Part shown: piece after piece, positions 12,450 to 23,995 of the stretch
Layout of the letters: each line of letters opens with the position of its first letter
Position numbering within the stretch: the first letter of the stretch is position 1
Origin: Pyrocephalus nanus
Lineage: Eukaryota; Chordata; Aves; Passeriformes; Tyrannidae
Direction: 5' to 3'
NCBI GenBank assembly: GCA_038380795.1
Contig: CM076260.1
Span: 34,754,634 to 34,818,633, forward strand
DNA length: 64,000 nucleotides
Position numbers and translations under genes: made by a program
Notes under the pieces: model-generated
Seen by the model: only the letters and a program-made list of their open reading frames with translations
Databases searched by the model: none
Told to the model about the DNA's origin: nothing

Positions 12450-14183
12450 AATTATTTTCTTTACTATCTGGTATTATCACACTATGTTTTATAACAGATA
12501 AAGGAGAAATTGAGTCCTAGGGAAATTTTAGGTGTCCTCAAAAAGTTATATACATTGAAACCTTCAAAAACCACAGACATTGCTCCAAATGGCTCACCAA
12601 ACAACAGCTGCATAATCTGCCCCCATGGGATAGGTTCAGAAAAGCACTAGAAGGCATCAGAAACATACATCCATTGTTTAAATTGTAAAACACAAATAAC
12701 CCAAGTACACAAATTCCGAGAGAGAGTAGGGATAACAGCTAAGGTAGTACACATTCCTAATGTTCACTTTCACAGCTGTGCTACACGTTTCAGGAGGAAG
12801 AGAAAGTCTGAGTAAGCGCTAGGTTTGGTACTGGTGGCTCACTTTGAAACTCTGAGCATCCATTTGTAGACTCCAAACTCACGTTTTTAGCATCCAGTCA
12901 GAAAAACTGCAGCTGTGAACATAGAAAAGTATTAGATGAAAACTGGAGTAATGAGTTAGCAAAGCACACGCTAGAAAGAACACCAAATCTGCTCATCTCT
13001 TCACACCTCCAAGCAGTTGCTATCAGTTTTTAATGAAGCAGAGTCTTCCCACAGACAGTTATGAATCTCTCTACTATAAATACTAGTTGGAAGCAGCGAG
13101 TCCCAGCAATGAAGGTGCATCTCCACTCCTGGCCATCTCCACCAAGTGCCAAGTACACCTCCCTGTGGCTGGAATTTGGAGAAAGGTGAAGTGGGACTGG
13201 GTGATGCCTGCTAAGAGCAGTCTAATCCCATCCACTGCTGCCAACTCCAGTGCAGAGGAGGCTTAGAATTAAGCTCTAGGAAGAAAGTAAAGTGACTCAT
13301 GAAGAAGGCTTTAAAGTTATGTAATGGTTGTCCTCCCCTCACCTGGCAAATTATTCTAGTCTTAATTATAAAATGCCTACCTTACTTCTGCATCACTATT
13401 TTTTAATTGGCATAAGTGTTCAATTCAATTTGACATTTCTACTTGGCCCTCCTAACATCCTTCTCCCAAACCCTCACAGTAATATTTTGGTCTTTTTTCC
13501 CCTTCCATTCTGCAGTACCGGTTTTTTTTTTTGCTTCTCCTCCATTTTTTCTTTACATTTACTCCTCTATTCTTCCCCACTGTTGTTCTATACAGCCCTG
13601 CTCAGGACCTCATGTCTTAGCATTCAGAAAAGCAGTGTCTCAAAAAATTGTACGGCAGGGGAAAACATCAGCTGGCAGAAGTTAAAAGATGCAAACAACC
13701 TTCCCTTGATGACCAGAACACATAAGTTAGTTTTTCCTCTTCTGAAACCTTTACACCTGTGATACAAAATCTGTTTCAACACCCACAAGACTGGAATGAG
13801 CCTCTTCAAAACCATTTCCCCACCCCTGTCCAAGTATTTGTATTGTTATAATTCTATAGGCTTCAGTATTAATTCAGGAAAAAAAACAGACCTGAATCCT
13901 TAGATTGAATAGAAACAAGGCAAAAATGGAAGTTACAGGCTGAAGATAACGTTTCCTGGCAGTCGCTTTTGGCAAAAAAAAGTAGTTAAAAGTCAAGCTT
14001 TCAGGCTAAAATTAAGAGTGTGGACAGAGTTTTCAGTTTTCATTATCAGTGCATGTTTCTATCTCTCTCTGCAGCTACTGTTTTATCAGTCATATTAACC
14101 TACTGGCCTAAACAACATCTGTGAGCCAGACATGTACCACAGCGTGACATGCTTAAGCAGGCAGTCACAGAATACCTTATCGT

Positions 14184-14276
14184 TTACAAGAAATCCTTGA
14201 TGTTAAGATCCGCTAATGGGTCCTTTGTTGGAGGTTTCTTGGGACTCTGAGTAGCAGGAGTTGGGCTTGGAGAAAG
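14184..14276 (-). CDS. SNAP91: SNAP91 last coding exon (C-terminus)
   Basis: It encodes LSPSPTPATQSPKKPPTKDP then LADLNIKDFL and a TAA stop at 14,184-14,186; visible residues 832-861. The acceptor is TGTTAG followed by CTTTCT, phase 0. The acidic-hydrophobic end is typical of AP180 and contains further Asp-Leu and Asp-Phe pairs near the terminus. The exon continues into the 3' UTR. Confidence 0.97.
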   Translation of the reverse strand, partial: LSPSPTPATQSPKKPPTKDPLADLNIKDFL

Positions 14277-16451
14277 CTAACAGATGCCAGCCAGGAAGGC
14301 AGGAAAAAAACAAAGCAGACAAGAACACACAAGCATTAGATAAACATAGACGGTTCTTGCACAAGCACATCACAAGCATACTAAGTTCTCATTTTTCTGC
14401 AAGTTCTGCATGGTGCCATTTTACTCAAGCATTGTTTAGATTCCATCCTTACTACAGGGTTAACAATGTTTGGCAGGTTTAATGGATAAGGCTCTAGACA
14501 CTGCAGATCCTAATTAGCATAGCTTCAAATCACTCTCTCCCTGTAAGACAGAATGGCGTTAGGATCATCAGTCCAGACAGAAGATAAGCAATTGTTAGAT
14601 GTTAAACATCAAGGTGCAGAGTAAGTAGAGTACATGCTGCAGAGCAGGAATGAAAATTCTAGCAACTGGCATTTAAGTACAAGTTATTCTACACTGGTAA
14701 TGTAAATAAGAGTCCCAAGTGTGGTGAAAACATAACTAGATTATACAAATTTCCTCCTTTGACAAGTATAAAAATCATCAGTTATTCCATAGAAAATATC
14801 AGTTTTCAAGTTCCATCCAACGCTTTTCACTATGGTGATCAGATGATTCTCTTATCCTGTCCTTATTCCCTATCCCTACCTTAACTCAGGGCACAAGAAT
14901 TATTTTGTATGTAACCCTGGCATCTTGATGACTACTCTTCTAGAAAAATTGTCTGTGCCCCATAATATTATTCTTGGTAAGTGCAGAGACAGTTTAAGAT
15001 GGGAGGAAAACAGGACCAAGTATGTTCTCACTTAGAACAGTTTCAAGATCTTTCCATTTCTACATGGAAAATCCTGACAAGTCTCATTGGGAATGTAGTT
15101 CCCTACTTAAAAAGTGTGGTTTGCTACATGTTGGTTGCTTAATATTTGCAAAACAAGGGAGGTGGCTTGGTTTCCAGGGTTACAAGTGAGATTTTAGAGC
15201 TGAAGCATCAACTTCCATCTCCCACCTTACTTAAAAATCAAGATGGACTTCTGACTCACAAAGAAGCAAAATACTACTGCCAAGTCATTCCCTGCCTCTC
15301 CTCTGGAAAGGTCTTTTTCTTTTCAGAGTTATTAAAAACCAAACTCTACTTTGAAAAAATAGCCTGGAACAGGTATTATAGCTAATGCTGTATCACCTAC
15401 TGGCTAGGAGCTAAAAGCTTTTCATCACAGTGGAAACGTGGTGGTGCACTTCCAAATTTATGAGCATCCAATTTAAAAAAATTCTTAGGAAACTATGAAA
15501 GGCAGCTTGATAATACCCACTTTAACAGGAGGGAAGGCATGACTCCACTATGCAGCCTACTTCACCATTAATTACTCTGTTAGGTTTTTCAAGCATATTA
15601 AAGAAAGGCCTCATCCCCCTGGCAATGAGTAACTTGTGACACAATGTTTTCTGCTTATTCTTAATTAGTGTAGAATTAAAAATATGTTTGCTTTGGTTTT
15701 AGATGGCCAAACTTGTGTCCCCTCTATGCCTAAATATGTGAATATCACAAAGTCAGATGAGGTAAATATAGTTTAAAAAACAAGAAAAACTGAAGCAGTC
15801 ATGGATCTCCCACTTAAAAAAAGAGCACAGTGATCAATTTAATTCATTTGCATTTATCTACCTTAATGTAAGTCAGAAAAAAACCTTCATGTTATTTAAA
15901 TTTGTATATTGCTGTGAAAAGTGTGCACTCCAACGTTGCACACACTATGGTAATTCATATTTGAATGCAGTTGTTTTGCACTGAAAGAAACCTAGCAAGC
16001 TACCAGCCTGAAAAAATGAAGTTGTATTTACTGAGAAACAGCTCTCATGGAAGAACTGGAGGCGTTAGCTTATTCAGAAATAGAAGGCTGGTTTTCTGAG
16101 GAGTCTCTTGTTGGGCTGGGAGAAAAGATGCTGAATGCAGGTTGAGTAAATTATGATAGGCTGTGAACAGAATAGGAATGCCTATCAACTCCACTTTGAG
16201 CTTTACCCAAACATGTCCCAGAACTTGAATTTAGTTAGCTGCTAGAGACTTTTCAAACCTGTTTCATTGGTCTCATAAAAGGCAACTGGTAAAAATCAAG
16301 GTGGTTCATGTGATCTGCTGCAAGCCAGGCAGCTGAGTTCTGTAAGGCATCTCATTTACAGATCTACAGCTAAACTAAGGTAATGCATACACATCAGCTA
16401 CTTTCCAGAGCAATGCAGAGAATCGAACATTCATCTAGCAGTAATGCTTAC
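14277..16451 (-). other. SNAP91: SNAP91 intron before the last exon
   Basis: An AT-rich 2.2-kb intron with donor GTAAGC and acceptor TTAG. I see no gene, repeat copy or convincing extra exon in it. Confidence 0.85.
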
Positions 16452-16556
16452 CTGTACACCAGGGCCAGCGGCGGCTCCAAAGGGGGGCCTCATCATAGGC
16501 TGCCCGTACATCACTGGCTGTTGAGGCATCATGGGCACGCCTGCACCTGCTGGGGG
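16452..16556 (-). CDS. SNAP91: SNAP91 exon, Pro/Gly/Met-rich C-terminal part
   Basis: It encodes 35 residues (797-831), beginning PPAGAGVPMMPQQPVMYGQP and ending RPPFGAAAGPGVQ. The exon is 105 bp, phase 0 at both ends, with donor GTAAGC and acceptor TTTACAG. Being frame-neutral, it could be skipped without changing the tail. The Met/Pro/Gln-rich composition is characteristic of the AP180/CALM C-terminal region. The intron to the next upstream exon is only 70 bp. Confidence 0.96.
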
Positions 16557-16626
16557 CTGTAAATTAACATGGAGTCAGCAGAGTTCTGGGTGGAGGAAAG
16601 AGAGCAGTGTAACAGAAGAGACTCAC

Positions 16627-16710
16627 CATCCCAAATGCTGCTCCTGGCTGTGGGACAGGTGGGGTACCTCCTGCAGCAGGAACAGCACTTGCTGGAGGCA
16701 CACCTCCTGC
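16627..16710 (-). CDS. SNAP91: SNAP91 exon, Ala/Gly/Pro-rich part
   Basis: It encodes 28 residues (769-796): AGGVPPASAVPAAGG, then TPPVPQPGAAFGM. The exon is 84 bp, phase 0 at both ends, with donor GTGAGT and acceptor TTTTTAG. It shares the low-complexity composition of the next exon and is separated from it by 70 bp. Confidence 0.95.
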
Positions 16711-19700
16711 CTAAAAAGTAGATTAAAAAAAAAAATAAAAAAACAAGAATCTAACATCAACCATCTGGAAAACACACAGTCTCCAGCATTCTCAAAGCTG
16801 TTCTGGAAAGTAGGACTGTTATGCAGCACATATGTAACCTCAAAACCACAAGGCTTCAAAGAATGAGAGAGCTGAATGAGTCCTTATGCTGATGCTCAGC
16901 TTGCTTCTTCATAAGAAAGCAAGGGTGACAGACTTCATTCTCTTCATGAATAGAGTCCATTTACTGAATATAACTCAAAATAGGCTCAAGAAAATACACA
17001 CTTTCTACTTCCTTCTACACTGTGTGAGAAAGCGTTCCAATTTCATAACAGCTAACACACTATAGCCCTTATTGCAGCACTGTATTTCAGTAAAAGCTTA
17101 AGCAGATTGTAAAGCTAAAGCAAATAACTGCTATAATTAGTTTACAATGAAAAAAATTAATTATACACCATGATTCATTTAAGTTAAAGAGTAAGTTAAG
17201 CCACTTAAGCCACAATCAGAACCATTACATACTTACTAAGGACAGTTTAGTTTATCTTGCTATGCTTTTCATTCCTATGCTTGACTTGCTATCATTTTCA
17301 TTCAAATAACACAAGGGATAAAAAAGGCTATCTTTCTCTAGAATTCAGGAAGAGGGAACTGGTAGTTTAGCAGTTTGACTGGATACAGAGCACAGGTGCA
17401 TCTCTGAACAAGGCCACCCTGCCCTACTTACCTAGCATGACCTACTCATTATCCCTTTTGACTCCCTTGTCACTAACTTCCCATGCACAGTCTCCTCATG
17501 GCCTTGAAAGCATCCAAGTATTTACTTTTTCACAGATATATATACAATCCAAATTATTAATAACTCTGAAGAGAGGCAGAAAGCATTCAAGGAAGGGATT
17601 TAAAAATGGCAGTAGGATTTCATTACTGCTATTGTATGGCCTAAGCACATTGGCACGATCTCTCAAGCTGTTATAGACGCATGTACGGTCGTGCCTGAGC
17701 CTCCACATCCTTGCCTCCTACCTTGAGTCAGTTATATCCCACTACACTTGGAGAGCATCTAGCACACTTACAGTTCAAATGACAGTGTGTCTTTGGAGAT
17801 ATGCTGGAATCACTCACTGCACAGTTCACTTCTGTAAATGCTGCATTTAGTGCCCTTCGTTGGTCCTTGCTTCTACACTAAAATATGCCAGTTTCTCAGA
17901 AAGCTGGAGACAAGTCAAGATAACCTGTCCCAGATTCATTAATCAAACACCCTACATATCCTGGCTGAATTTATGAACCTCTATTTCAGTCTGAAAGCTT
18001 TCTGGGGAGATCTTCAATTAAAAGCTATACTGTGCTAGCAGCATCCCCAAACTAAAACAAACATCTGGACACTCAGGTATGAAAAGCAAGAAAAAGAAAC
18101 ACACAGGTTCATGACATCAGATGCACTGATCTGACTGCATTCACAGGAACACACTGTAGCTCAAAATTCAGCCAGGCAGATGCCAGAAAAATGGCAACAC
18201 AAAATGAATCTGCTTTTGCCTCAAAGCACTAGGATCACTCCAGGGAAAAGGCTTTTATCAAATTCTACTGATTTTAATCCAGAAATTGAAACATCACATG
18301 GAAGGAAAGAAGTGACCAAAACTTAAGCAGTTCAACAGTGACATGAAGAAAAGTTTAATTTTGGTCTCCACATTTATTTTTCCTGATGATCTGGGGTTTT
18401 TAAGTTTCAAAAAATACCTAAGTGTATGATTCTGAAGAAATATATATAACAAATTTTTCACAAAATGCTATCAAAACTACCCAGCTTCCCAGAAAGACTA
18501 GTTATGTACCAGACGGTAAAATCACTACAAGATCAGGCTGACCTTTACTAAGTTTGAAAATTCAGGCAGTACAATTCATTAGATAGTTCACATACCAGTA
18601 GAGCAAGGACTGTTTGAAGACATTATTTTCAAGCTTACAGCACAGAAATGGTTAATCACCATAGCAACACACATGGCCTGAGAATTGTCTGCTGCACAGA
18701 GAGTCCAAGAGGAGCTGTGTTAGGTAGCTCTAAGCCAGCACTAATAACTGTAGTGCAGGTGAGGTGTTGTTAGTATCTTCATGTTTAGTAAGCAAGTACA
18801 AAAAGAGATTAAAAAAAAAAAAAATTTCACTTACACTGTACAGTATTGCCCAGCCTTTCTATTAAGAAAAAAAGTTGATGTTACAACTAACACATTCAGT
18901 GAAGTACAGGAATTCTTGTACCTTCCCTAAGATTAAGGAACATGCTTAGGGTCATGTTAACACCTAGCTGTGGCTGTAAGGAACTGAAACCCCTTCAGAG
19001 TTCTTTCCTTCCCTTCCTAAACCACCTTTTATCAAATGGAGGCTGATTTATGTCTTGTGAGACTTTTGATGAGATCAGGTATGACACCTCTTCAGATTAC
19101 TCTTGTAGTTTACTCATAATCAAGTTGCTCTTGTGCCAAAATCTAGATTTTTAGCTTAATTCGATCCTCTTCTCTCAAAGCTAGTGACTTCTGAATCTTT
19201 TTACAGGGTAATCTTAACTTTTCCAACAGACTGCTTTACCCTGCTTAATAAGCTCCCCAATTCTAATCTAACACCAATCCCCTGATCAGTATGAATAACT
19301 GTGTGGTGTTTTGATCTACTTCATTCAGGAAAACTTTTCAAAAAACTATTTATTTTCTCTCCTTCTAGTACTTCAGTTTTGGATCAATAGCATTTTCTTA
19401 TTGGGAAATCGGCCCGGGCCTCATGCTGGCAAGACCTATACAGCTCATCACACACTTAAAAATGTCCCCAGGTATTAAATGTCCATGTAGAGCAACATCT
19501 TGATACATACGTTAGTGTGTTTTTCATTTACGTGGACGCAATGATTTCTTTATGCCAGCTGTAAATCTGTTCTTCAAAAATGTGACTCGAAACATTCAAA
19601 CAATTTACACAGAAGCAAACTCTTGAGCTGAAGTAGACTGGAGCAGTGCCTATGTATGCTTGCAAAATCTCATGAAATATCTATAGTTCAATACCAGTGT

Positions 19701-19722
19701 TACCTATGGATTAACCACCTAC
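16711..19722 (-). other. SNAP91: SNAP91 3-kb intron
   Basis: AT-rich intron with donor GTAGGT and a T-rich acceptor tract. Only short A runs (for example near 18,811-18,824) stand out; no gene or CR1 copy was recognised. Confidence 0.8.
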
Positions 19723-19834
19723 CAATGGAGCACCTGGGACACCACCAGTTGACCATGTTGCAGGTGCTACTTTTGGCTGCCAGTTGGCTCCTCCTGTTAA
19801 CTTTTTCTCTCCAGCATTCCACTGAAGGTCTCCC
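19723..19834 (-). CDS. SNAP91: SNAP91 exon, conserved GDLQWNAGEKK block
   Basis: The first base completes a split Lys codon, then come 37 residues (732-768): GDLQWNAGEKKLTGGANWQP, KVAPATWSTGGVPGAPL. This is the most conserved island of the AP180 C-terminal half and a strong identifier. The exon is 112 bp, entering in phase 2 and leaving in phase 0, with acceptor TGTTAG and donor GTAGGT. Confidence 0.98.
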
Positions 19835-21016
19835 CTAACAGAGAGGGAGACAGGCTATTATTTGCATACTCCCACAGTGAAAATGAAAATGGATTGCAGC
19901 ATACATTAACATTAGACGTGCAGCTACATTAGCTTATGGTATATGCAGTTATTAACAGAAAGATATACTTTTAGTGACGCTCAGTTTCAAGGGTTGTTAG
20001 CAGTAGACATCAGTACACTCCATACCAAAGTCAGTTACATGGTTATGCCTTTGTGGTGAGAATTAAAGAGAAGTTTTACTTAGTATTGACTGAAGGTAAC
20101 ATATCGCGTATACCCTTGCAAAGTAGGAAGAGGGACTGCTACTGCCTATTCTACTGGGGCCAGGCAGTAGAGCTGCCTGCTAGATGTCTTTGAAAGGTGA
20201 TTTCATTGCTGGAAATCTTGCTCAGACAGCTGAAGGAGGAAAGCATTCAGTTCTGAAAAAAGTTGATAAATACAAGAGAAACAAATCATTCACAGAATAG
20301 AAGGGCTGTTGCAAAACCAGGTTTTCTTAGAGGCTGCTCTATCCAGAATAAAATACACCATTTGAACAAAGTATATTGAAGGAAGATATGCTTTGGGGGA
20401 TAAACCTCTCGATGTGTTTATACATATACCTCCTATCATCTCCACAAAGGTACAAAATTTTTTGAAGTCTTGCATACAGAGGAAGACTCAGGACAGAAGT
20501 AAGCAGCTAGACTAAGATGATACATTAAAAAAATAAATTCAACGTTATAAATATTTCTTTTTGCAAAAAGAAGCTTTTTCACTGCATGGAATGAACTTCT
20601 TTTCTATTTTGTAAGTATTTCAATGCTTACACAATAACTAGCATCTGTAAAAATGTAACAAATTATATATTAGTCTAGATTATGGAGAGAAGCTATACAA
20701 TTTATTATCTGGACAATTTGTTAACTATAAGCTGTTTGGAAATCAGCTATTCAACATGAAAACAGTAATTGACAGGAAAAAATATTTCTAGACTCAGATT
20801 AAAGACAACAAGTTTAAAAGCTTTGTCAGGAACATTTAACCTTAATTACTCAGTGGATCTGTATCGAATAGAATACTTTCTCCAGAATTTTTCTGAACTG
20901 ATCAGGAAGCAGGGGAACATAACTAATTCATTGTTTCTTAGTAAACACTGAAATAGATTTAAGGCTATACAGTAAACCTGAAACCTTACTCTTATTTTAA
21001 ACAAAGTTGAACTTAC

Positions 21017-21047
21017 TTTTTTGAAGTAGTGCCAGAAATTCCAAGAT
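21017..21047 (-). CDS. SNAP91: SNAP91 31-nt exon (LGISGTTSK)
   Basis: A very small exon. Two bases finish an Asn codon, LGISGTTSK follows (residues 722-730), and AA starts a Lys codon completed by the next exon. Acceptor AATTTCAG, donor GTAAGT. Its length is not a multiple of three, so skipping it would shift the frame; it should be constitutive. Confidence 0.95.
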
Positions 21048-22430
21048 CTGAAATTGAAACAAAAAGAAATAAATAAAAAAGTAGTCACATGTTTAGTAAA
21101 TTAAAGAATGTCAAAGTAACAGCTTACATTTCATTGCATATGAGCTTATAAAGAGTAAAAAAGTTTTGGCTATCGTCATTTAGGCAGCATCAGAGGACTG
21201 GCCACATTTACCCATTCTCCATGACAAACATTTGAGAAACCCTGTAGATGTCTTACACTTGAAGAAGGCATTTTTGCCTCATAAGCAAACCAAAGTAACA
21301 ATATATTTAGGTCTACAAAATGCTAACTTATTTAAGAGCACCAAACTATTACCATGACAACCCTAGTTTCTGTTCCTCATTATACATACAGAAATAAGAA
21401 GCTGATTTTCAAATACACATAAATCTGAACATTACCTATAAGTTTTGCACTGTTTTATCTGCTCTATCGTACATGGAAACCCCAAATAATTTCCTTCCTT
21501 CCCTTCGGAAGAAGTTTTAAACTAAATTTTAAGGAATATTTTTGTCACATGGCCAGTACAAGTCCTGTAAGTCACATATTGGTCAGTTTGACTTTCTCCC
21601 CAAACTTGGATATACCAAGTCACTTGCAAAAGATTTCAAGGGATTTTCAAGGGATTAAGAGTTCTGCTAACTTCTAAGCATAACAGTTTTCCCCCACATC
21701 TAACAGATGTGTATTTATCATAAGATCAGTTATATCTTTGCTGCGGTGTATTTACATGTACTAAGAAAGTATTCCATTTAAGCAACCCTCCAAAATACAA
21801 CTTCAGGAGTATTACACCTTAGCCTAGGTAGACCTCTGTTGGGCTTTTTGAGGGGGGCTGTGGCTACTGATCTCTAGTTACAAAGGCTTGAACCCTCTTC
21901 CTACTCCAGGAAGGGCTTTTAGTTTAGCATTTCAAGAACATGTTTTGGTAAGTTCACTGCCTGAGAATAGGTCTGTTCCTGAGTGCTGGTACACTCATCA
22001 CTCCCCTGCTACTCTTATCTTTCATTAAGCACGAAGTCAACTATTTGTATCCACCAGCTTTGCTGCTTAAATTCCACAATGCTATCAGACACTTTGGACA
22101 ATTTTCACTTTTCCATCTATTACCCAGGAGCACATCCACTTAAGAATCTGATGTCTCCTTGGGATGTACCCGAGACAGTCACACATTACAAATCATACCT
22201 ACCAAACAGGTGCCATTATTTGACTCAGATCCTGGGCACAAAGAAGGACAAGTCACAAACCCAGACTACCAGCTATCCGGATCAGACCTTATTCCTGTGA
22301 ATAGCTTTCCCAATTTTCCCAGCAAAACAGAAGGATGCTGAAGCAAGCTAAAATACCACAGGTATTTGACTCAATGGAAAAGTAACACAGCTGCATGCCA
22401 CACCACTTAAAACCAAAATTTGTCACTTAC

Positions 22431-22580
22431 TGCCTACTAAGTTTGCAAGAGATGAATCAAGATCACTTCCAAGGCCTTTGCTTGCTGCTGAAGCAGTGAC
22501 TGTTGCTGCTGCTGCAGGTGCTACAGGTTGACCAGAAGGAACCATAGTTGGCATAAGAAGATCACCTAAACCATCGAAAA
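22431..22580 (-). CDS. SNAP91: SNAP91 exon with FDGLGDLL clathrin-type motif
   Basis: The first two bases complete a split Val. It then encodes FDGLGDLLMPTMVPSGQPVA, an Ala/Thr-rich linker, and SKGLGSDLDSSLANLVG (residues 672-720). The DLL motif is of the clathrin-binding type. The exon is 150 bp with acceptor CTTCCAG and donor GTAAGT. It enters in phase 1 and leaves in phase 1 with the A of an Asn codon. Confidence 0.97.
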
Positions 22581-23857
22581 CTGGAAGTGAAAAGAAAGTC
22601 GGTTAGAACAGCAGCTGTGGTAAGAAAAGCACTGCCTGCCACTTTGCTCTTGCTCCGACAAATATAGCACAGACAACCACATCACAGGTCTTACCAAAAC
22701 ACCATTTGACATTAAAAATAATGCCAACAAGGGCATGCATGTCATTTTACTAGACACTGAATGTACAGTAATCCTGAAAAATCTATACCAATGAAAACTA
22801 ATATGAGAAGACATGCCTAAAAGGACTTTAACTGGAGCATTCAATCTACATAGATACAGCACCACTTCCACACTACACTATTTTCCCAACAACCATCCTT
22901 GGAGATGTCAGATGCACACACATTATGTCAGGAGATATTCATTTAAATGTTTTTAAAATGAACATCTTGCAGCAAACACCAGTCAGAATTACTGTGGTAA
23001 AGGCAGTCTTATACCTTGACATCTCACAGCAACAGGATTGGAAGTCTCAAGTTGTTACTATTCACTTGCAAGCAGCAGGGAATTGGGAAAACCTACTAAT
23101 ATGAGATCAGAAGGAACCAGAACCATCCACACTGACAGTGCTACCCTCCTTAGTCCAGTCATCTAACTCAGAAGTTCAGTTTTTAGATTCCTTGAAGTCA
23201 AACTGCTTGGTATATCTCATGCCTGAGTTCTATCTTCTGATCTGTTTTTTAGGTACATGCTAATGTTAAGTCAACAGGAAAGGGCAGCATGTGCACTGGC
23301 AAGCAACCAAATACCCAAGCAGCAGTACTACTTCCACCTTTTTTTCTTGTACAGTTGCAGAACTCACCAATTTTAAGTTTGTAGCAAGGACCCAGCATGA
23401 AAAATATAGAACGGAAGAGATGCAAACAAAACAACAGCAGTGATAAAAGTTTAGGCTTATAATCAGGCAAAGAACACTATGCCACTTTCTGTTGTGTGTA
23501 CCCTCAGGTGCCATGCAAGCTCAAGAACACCTGCAGCAGCAGCGGCAAGATGACTCGCCTACATAAGTTACTTACAGAACAGTGTTTTCCTTGCATAATT
23601 CCTAATTCATGCTATTAAGCACATGCAAGGATGATGTTCACACTAGTTTGATTTCACTGACATGGTAGTATAAAAAATGGGTGCAGAGAGCACTTGGGCA
23701 CACACCAGCCTAAACACCGCCCTGAGGTTCTTCCAGTAGAGAAAGAAGAGTGAGTTCACTGATATTGCCCGTGCTCAGATCCTAAATATGGTATCATTAA
23801 CTCATCTAAAGCATAAAACGCATTAGAAAATTCACAAGAAGAAACCCCGTGGCTCAC

Positions 23858-23995
23858 CTGATGCATCAAACGAACTGCCGGTTGTTGGAGCTGTTGTCCC
23901 AAAAGCTGCATCGAAGTTAGGCTGTAGTAAGCTGGTTTGAGCTGGAGTGACCGGGGATGGTGACGGAGAGGGTGAAATAAAAGAACCTCCAAAGC
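23858..23995 (-). CDS. SNAP91: SNAP91 exon with Ser-Pro run and PNFDAAFG
   Basis: Residues 626-670: FGGSFISPSPSPSPVTPAQT, SLLQPNFDAAFGTTAPTTGS, SFDAS. The alternating Ser-Pro stretch could be a proline-directed phosphorylation region (inference). DAAF and FDAS resemble AP-2 appendage ligands. The exon is 138 bp, phase 1 at both ends, with acceptor TTTAAAG and donor GTGAGC. Confidence 0.97.

Larger units (their letters stand above)
11470..14183 (-). other. SNAP91: SNAP91 3' untranslated region (probable extent)
   Basis: The sequence runs directly from the TAA stop at 14,184-14,186 with no better splice donor noticed. It is AT-rich and has no minus-strand coding potential. Two AATAAA hexamers occur on the minus strand, at 12,444-12,449 and 11,489-11,494, so transcripts of about 1.75 and 2.7 kb of 3' UTR are both possible. 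A 144-codon open frame on the opposite strand at 13,328-13,762 has no recognisable domain and is taken as chance. The distal limit is inferred. Confidence 0.6.

Noticed and set aside
13328..13762. A 144-codon plus-strand open frame
   Set aside because: It lies antisense in the probable 3' UTR, is rich in Phe, Leu, Ser and Pro as expected from a T/C-rich strand, and has no domain.
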